A stretch of DNA of 11,837 bases from Actinomycetota bacterium. GTDB lineage: Bacteria > Actinomycetota > Actinomycetes > Streptosporangiales > Streptosporangiaceae. Location of the stretch: contig PLIQ01000184.1 in assembly GCA_003140115.1 (NCBI GenBank), positions 1 through 11,837 on the forward strand. Reading direction: 5' to 3'. Numbering within the stretch: position 1 is the first letter of the stretch; every line of letters begins with the position of its first letter. Below, piece after piece: positions 5,461 to 11,837 of the stretch. Below the pieces are notes generated by a model, which was given only the letters and a program-made list of their open reading frames with translations, ran no database searches and was not told the origin of the DNA. A program made the position numbers and the translations under genes.

Positions 5461-6996
5461 ATGACCGGTAACGTGATTAAGCCGACCGATATCCGCGAGG
5501 TGGCGGTAATCGGGCTTGGCCTGATGGGCTCGGGCATTGTCGAGCTGGTCGCCCGCAGCGGCCGCCGCGTGGTCGCGATCGAGATCAGCCAGAGTTTCCT
5601 GGACCAGGGCATGGCCCGGCTGCACGCCTCCTTGGACAAGGCGGTCAACCGGGGCAAGCTCACCGATACCGCACGGGAGGAGATACTCACCCGGATCCGG
5701 CCCACGGACGACATCGCGGCCGGAGTGGCGAATGCCGACCTGGTGATCGAGGCCATACCAGAGCGCATGGAACTCAAGCGGACCCTGTTCGCCGAGCTGG
5801 ACAAGGCCTGCCGGGTCGATGCGATCCTGGCCACCAATACCTCCTCGCTGTCGATCACGGGGATCGCGGGCGGCACGCAGTATCCCGCCCGGGTAGCGGG
5901 GCTGCATTTCTTCAATCCCGCGCCGGTCATGAAGCTGGTCGAGGTCATTTCCACCGTTCTCACCTCGCCGGAGACCGCCGAGACGCTGGCCCTGGTGGCC
6001 CGTGACCTGGGCAAGGCTCCCGTCCAGGTCAGCGACCGGGCCGGGTTCATCGTCAATGCGCTGCTGGTGCCCTACCTCAACCACGCGGTGCGGCTGCTGG
6101 AAACCGCGCAAGCCACCCGCGAGGACATCGACACGGCGGCCACCGCGGGGCTCGGCCTGCCGATGGGCCCGCTGACCCTGCTCGACCTGATCGGCCTGGA
6201 CACCTCTTTGGCGGTCCTGGAGGTGCTCCAGGCTGAGTTCGGCGGCACCCGTTACGCGCCCGCGCCCCTGCTGCGCAAGCTGTGCGATGCCAGGCTGTTC
6301 GGACGCAAGAGCGGACGCGGGTTCTATGACTACCGGCACAGCACCCCCGCGGCTGCCGCCCAGGATCACGACCTGGTGTCTGCGCCTGTTCCCGCCGAGG
6401 TCGCGCTGATCAGGGACTCCGGCGGCCTGCTGGACGAGCTGGCCAGCCAGATCACCGCGGCCGGCATCAGGGTCGTGCCGCAGCCATCAGCAGGCACGGG
6501 CCTGATCATCGTGGCGGCAGACCCGAAACACCGGGTCCTGGACGCGGCCCTGGCCGTCGGCCACCCGGCCGATGCGGCCGGTATCCACTTTACCGGCACG
6601 GGTGACGGCAAGCCGGGGCTCACCGAGCTAGTGCTGCCGGATGTGACCGCGCCGGGGACGGCTGCCAAGGCGCGCGCGCTCGCGGCTAAGCTCGGCCTGA
6701 ACGCGGTCATTTCGCGGGACCGGCCAGGATTCCTGACCGCGGCACTCGCCTACGCGCAATTCAACGACGCGGTCCGGATGTTCCAGGACGGTTACGCCAG
6801 CCCAGCCGACATCGATACCGCGATGATGCTCGGCTGCGGTTATCCTCGCGGGCCCCTTCAGATGCTCGACCACGCCGGCCCGGCGCACGTCGTCTCCGTC
6901 CTGGAGGCGATGCACGCCGCGACCGGTGACCCGGCGTTCACCCCGGTGCCTCTGCTCGCCGAATACGCCACCGCCGGAACCCGATTCCGCAGCTGA
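5461..6996 (+). CDS. 3-hydroxyacyl-CoA (3-hydroxybutyryl-CoA) dehydrogenase with duplicated C-terminal half
   Basis: The 511-residue product begins with a complete HAD enzyme (3HCDH_N then 3HCDH, about 1-292), which oxidises (S)-3-hydroxyacyl-CoA with NAD+ or runs in reverse. The NAD loop is GLGLMGSG (18-25), with E41 at the end of the second strand favouring NAD. Catalytic S128, H149 (GLHFFNP), E161 (KLVEVI) and N199 (FIVNALL) sit exactly nine residues earlier than human HADH S137, H158, E170 and N208. A second part follows: a worn Rossmann-like segment (about 315-415, with GIHFTG and LTELVLP echoing the first copy but no glycine loop), then a second 3HCDH domain (about 415-511, PGFLTAALAYAQFNDAVRM and YPRGPLQMLD). 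This layout resembles the roughly 500-residue PaaH/PaaC-type dehydrogenases rather than the 280-residue form. A GAGGGAAGG ribosome site precedes the ATG. It may serve beta-oxidation, phenylacetate breakdown or 3-hydroxybutyryl-CoA turnover; the locus favours the last. Confidence 0.93.
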   Translation: MTGNVIKPTDIREVAVIGLGLMGSGIVELVARSGRRVVAIEISQSFLDQGMARLHASLDKAVNRGKLTDTAREEILTRIRPTDDIAAGVANADLVIEAIPERMELKRTLFAELDKACRVDAILATNTSSLSITGIAGGTQYPARVAGLHFFNPAPVMKLVEVISTVLTSPETAETLALVARDLGKAPVQVSDRAGFIVNALLVPYLNHAVRLLETAQATREDIDTAATAGLGLPMGPLTLLDLIGLDTSLAVLEVLQAEFGGTRYAPAPLLRKLCDARLFGRKSGRGFYDYRHSTPAAAAQDHDLVSAPVPAEVALIRDSGGLLDELASQITAAGIRVVPQPSAGTGLIIVAADPKHRVLDAALAVGHPADAAGIHFTGTGDGKPGLTELVLPDVTAPGTAAKARALAAKLGLNAVISRDRPGFLTAALAYAQFNDAVRMFQDGYASPADIDTAMMLGCGYPRGPLQMLDHAGPAHVVSVLEAMHAATGDPAFTPVPLLAEYATAGTRFRS

Positions 6997-7039
6997 ACGC
7001 GGCGCGGCCGGGCGGATGTGTTCAGGGCGCCTACCGGCG

Positions 7040-7045
7040 TAGATT
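7040..7045 (+). promoter_or_regulatory. -10 element suggesting a leaderless glgP transcript
   Basis: TAGATT fits the actinobacterial TANNNT -10 pattern and ends six bases before the glgP ATG, which would put the transcription start on or next to the A of the start codon. No Shine-Dalgarno sequence is visible before this ATG, unlike most other genes in the window. The -35 region is not convincing. Confidence 0.45.
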
Positions 7046-7051
7046 CGGCTC

Positions 7052-9577
<2,526 letters not shown>

Positions 9578-9596
9578 CCATCGCGGCGAGGTACCC

Positions 9597-9610
9597 CGCC
9601 CAGACGGGCG
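9597..9610. terminator. Short GC hairpin between convergent glgP and GH65 genes
   Basis: CGCCC and GGGCG form a five-base stem around AGAC in the 46-base gap between the two stop codons. It could act on both strands, but it has no T tract and the stem is short. Its position is the main support. Confidence 0.3.
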
Positions 9611-9623
9611 CTCAGCGTTCCGG

Positions 9624-11837
9624 TTACGGCGGCGGGACCTTGATCGCGAGGGGGTTATCCGGGCTGAGCAGGTGTGACTCGCCCCGGACGAGCACGCTCA
9701 GCGGCTCGCCTTCCTCGACGAGGTACCGCTCCTCGTCGTGGGTGAGTTTGACCCGGATCTGCCGTCCGCAAAAGCGCAGCGAGAAGACGAGCTCGTGCCA
9801 GGCGCGCGGCAGCCTGGGCTCGAAGGTCAGCTGGCCGTCGAAGTCGCGGACGCCGCCGAACCCGAAGACCAGCGAGGACCATACGCCGGCGGCGGAGGCG
9901 ATGTGGACTCCGTCCGAGGCGTTGCCGGCCACGTTGCCCAGGTCCATCAGCAGCGCGTACTGGAAGTACTCCAGGGCCTTGCGCTCTTGGCCGATCTCGG
10001 CGGCGATGATGCTCTGCACGCACGCCGACAAGGATGAGTCGCCGGTGGTGAGCGGGTCGTAGTAGTCGAAGTTGCGGCGCTTCTGCTCCTCGGAGAACTC
10101 GTTGCCGAGCAGGAACATGGCCAGCACGATGTCGGCCTGCTTGAGCACCTGTTGCCGGTAGATCACCAGCGGGTGGTAGTGCAGCAGCAGCGGGAACTTC
10201 TCCCGCGGTGTGCTGTCCAGATCCCACACCTCGCGGCTCAGGAACGTCTCGTCTTGCGGGTGAATGCGGCGTTCGTCGTCGAATGGGACGTGCATCGCTG
10301 CCGCCGCGCGCTCCCAGGACTCGACCTCGTTGGGCTGGAGTCTGACCGTACGGACGAGCGCCGTGTAGTCGCTTGGCTGCTCCTCGCGCAGCCGGCGGAC
10401 GGTGGCGGCGGCGAAAGTGAGGTTCAGCCGGGCCATCAGGTTGGTGTAGGTGTTGTCGTTGACCACGGTGGTGTATTCGTCGGGCCCAGTCACGCCGTGG
10501 ATGTGGAATCTGTTGTCGGCGCCGTAGAAGCCGAGGTCCTGCCACAGCCGGGCGGTCTCGACGAGGATCTCTGCGCCGATCTCGCCGAGCAGGCCTGTGT
10601 CACCCTGGACGTTGGCGTAGCGGTTGATCGCGTAAGCGATATCGGCGTTGATGTGATACTGGGCGGTGCCCTGCTGGAAATTGGTCGAGGCCTCCTCGCC
10701 GTTGATGGTCCGCCACGGGAACAGTGCCCCTCGCTGGCTCATCTGGGCCGCCCGCTCCCGCGCGCGGCCGAGCATGCTGTGCCGGAACCGAAGCAGGTTC
10801 CGGGCGATCCTGGGCTGGGTGTAGGACAGGAACGGCAGGACATAGACCTCGGTATCCCAGAAGTAGTGGCCCTCATAGGCTTGCCCGGTCAGCCCCTTCG
10901 CCGGGACGCCGGCCCCTTCGGCACGCCAGGACGCCTGCCCGATCTGGTAGAGGTTCCACCGGACCGCCTGCTGCTGCCGCACCGGATTGAGGCGGGTCCG
11001 AAGCCGCACGTCGGCGCGGTCCCAGAACCGGTCGAGATTCGCGCGCTGAGCCGCGGTGAGCACGTCGAACCCGTCCCGGACCGCGCGGTCCAAGGTCAGG
11101 CGGCACCGGTCGACAAGCTCGGGGACCGGGACGCCGCGCGAGGTGTGGTAGGTCGCGTACTTGGTGATCCGGATCGGGACGCCCGGCACCGCATCGGCCC
11201 TCACGAGCACCTCGCCCGTCTCGTCGTCGAGAGACCCCACCGCCTGGGACTCCTGCGCCGCGTCGATCACGTGGTCAACACCGACGCCGAGCGTCATCCC
11301 GCTGCTGGTTGTCTGGTAGCCAAGCAGGATGCGGTGCCCGGCCAGCTCGGCCGCCCGCACGTTGAGCACCCGGTGCGGCAGCACGGTCGCCAGGCGGGGA
11401 TCTCCCGGCCGGTACTCGGGCAGGTCGCCGGCCTGGCGGGCGTCCTGGCGGTTGAGCACCAGTGAGGAAACCGTGATAGGCGCCGGCTCGTCGAGCATCG
11501 TGACCTCGTAGGTCATCGCGATCAGGTGACGGTGCTCGAGCGAGACCATCCGGCAGGAGCGCACCCGGACGTGCTTGCCGGCGTCAGTGACCCACACCAG
11601 CTCACGGGTCACCGTGCCGGCCCGCATGTCCAGGATCCGGCGGTAATCCCGCAGGCGCGCGGTCGGCAGGTAGAACGGCTCATCGTCCACGTAGAGCTTG
11701 ATGATCGTCGTGTCGGGCACGTTCACGATCGTCTGGCCGGTCTTGGCGAGCGCGGGCGCGTCTTCTGCGTGCACAATCGGCCAGGTCTCGTGGAACCCGT
11801 TGACGAATGTCCCGGGGACCAGCGCGGGGCGACCCTC
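9624..11837 (-). CDS. GH65 family disaccharide phosphorylase/hydrolase (maltose, trehalose or kojibiose phosphorylase type), start outside the window
   Basis: The frame stays open to the right edge and the first visible residues (PGTFVNGFHETWPIVHAEDA) are an internal part of the GH65 N-terminal domain. The true start therefore lies beyond the window, and the GTG at 11774 is not the start. About 737 residues are visible, so roughly 40-60 are missing. Order: beta-sandwich N-domain (PF03636), helical linker, (alpha/alpha)6 barrel (PF03632) with FWDTEVYVLPFL, ALFPWRTINGEE, QYHINADIAYA and the catalytic acid E454 of the visible part in GVTGPDEYTTVVNDN, then a small C-domain with LTFEPRLP. The GFGGVRDFDG region and HIASAAGVWSSLVFG suit phosphate-handling members. 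From memory it resembles mycobacterial Rv3401. It would phosphorolyse an alpha-linked glucose disaccharide to beta-glucose 1-phosphate. The linkage cannot be decided, and a hydrolase is possible. Convergence with glgP puts it in an alpha-glucan setting. Confidence 0.92.
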   Translation of the reverse strand, partial: EGRPALVPGTFVNGFHETWPIVHAEDAPALAKTGQTIVNVPDTTIIKLYVDDEPFYLPTARLRDYRRILDMRAGTVTRELVWVTDAGKHVRVRSCRMVSLEHRHLIAMTYEVTMLDEPAPITVSSLVLNRQDARQAGDLPEYRPGDPRLATVLPHRVLNVRAAELAGHRILLGYQTTSSGMTLGVGVDHVIDAAQESQAVGSLDDETGEVLVRADAVPGVPIRITKYATYHTSRGVPVPELVDRCRLTLDRAVRDGFDVLTAAQRANLDRFWDRADVRLRTRLNPVRQQQAVRWNLYQIGQASWRAEGAGVPAKGLTGQAYEGHYFWDTEVYVLPFLSYTQPRIARNLLRFRHSMLGRARERAAQMSQRGALFPWRTINGEEASTNFQQGTAQYHINADIAYAINRYANVQGDTGLLGEIGAEILVETARLWQDLGFYGADNRFHIHGVTGPDEYTTVVNDNTYTNLMARLNLTFAAATVRRLREEQPSDYTALVRTVRLQPNEVESWERAAAAMHVPFDDERRIHPQDETFLSREVWDLDSTPREKFPLLLHYHPLVIYRQQVLKQADIVLAMFLLGNEFSEEQKRRNFDYYDPLTTGDSSLSACVQSIIAAEIGQERKALEYFQYALLMDLGNVAGNASDGVHIASAAGVWSSLVFGFGGVRDFDGQLTFEPRLPRAWHELVFSLRFCGRQIRVKLTHDEERYLVEEGEPLSVLVRGESHLLSPDNPLAIKVPPP

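Noticed and set aside
10152..11465. 437-codon plus-strand open frame opposite the GH65 gene
   Set aside because: Its composition is that of an antisense shadow, and the minus strand carries all GH65 motifs in one frame.

Overview
This window reads as the chromosome of a GC-rich actinobacterium. The evidence is strong third-position G/C bias, FadD, FabG and CoA-transferase proteins of actinobacterial character, a likely leaderless gene, and matches to the mycobacterial DosR/DevR dormancy box. The genus cannot be fixed from sequence alone. I see no mobile element, CRISPR array, tRNA or rRNA.

Layout, left to right. On the minus strand, running leftward, are a short-chain dehydrogenase/reductase (2141-2893), a BktB/PhaA-type thiolase (793-1974), a small phasin-like helical protein (410-718) and the N-terminal part of an acyl-CoA ligase cut by the left edge (1-365). 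On the plus strand, diverging from the reductase, are an acetyl-CoA hydrolase/CoA-transferase (3107-4627), an 81-residue protein of unknown function (5047-5292), a 3-hydroxyacyl-CoA dehydrogenase with a duplicated second half (5461-6996) and glycogen phosphorylase GlgP (7052-9577). Converging on glgP from the right edge is a GH65 disaccharide phosphorylase whose start lies outside the window (9624-11837).

The genes fit one theme: storage carbon and redox balance. Glycogen and disaccharide phosphorolysis would feed glucose phosphates into central metabolism. Thiolase plus reductase make 3-hydroxybutyryl-CoA, the PHA precursor, which consumes reducing equivalents. The phasin-like protein would coat PHA granules. 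The HAD dehydrogenase and the acyl-CoA ligase link to fatty-acid or hydroxyacid turnover, and the CoA-transferase exchanges CoA with acetate or succinate. No PHA synthase is visible, so the PHA reading is inference.

The most notable signal is regulatory. A perfect DosR-type palindrome, GGGACTTAAGTCCC, lies upstream of the thiolase operon (2071-2084). A 12-of-14 match lies in the divergent reductase/CoA-transferase promoter region (3005-3018). A weaker 10-of-14 match lies upstream of the HAD gene (5306-5319). Together they suggest that this acetyl-CoA/3-hydroxybutyryl-CoA module is induced by hypoxia or redox stress through a DosR-like response regulator, with glycogen and disaccharide phosphorylases next door.
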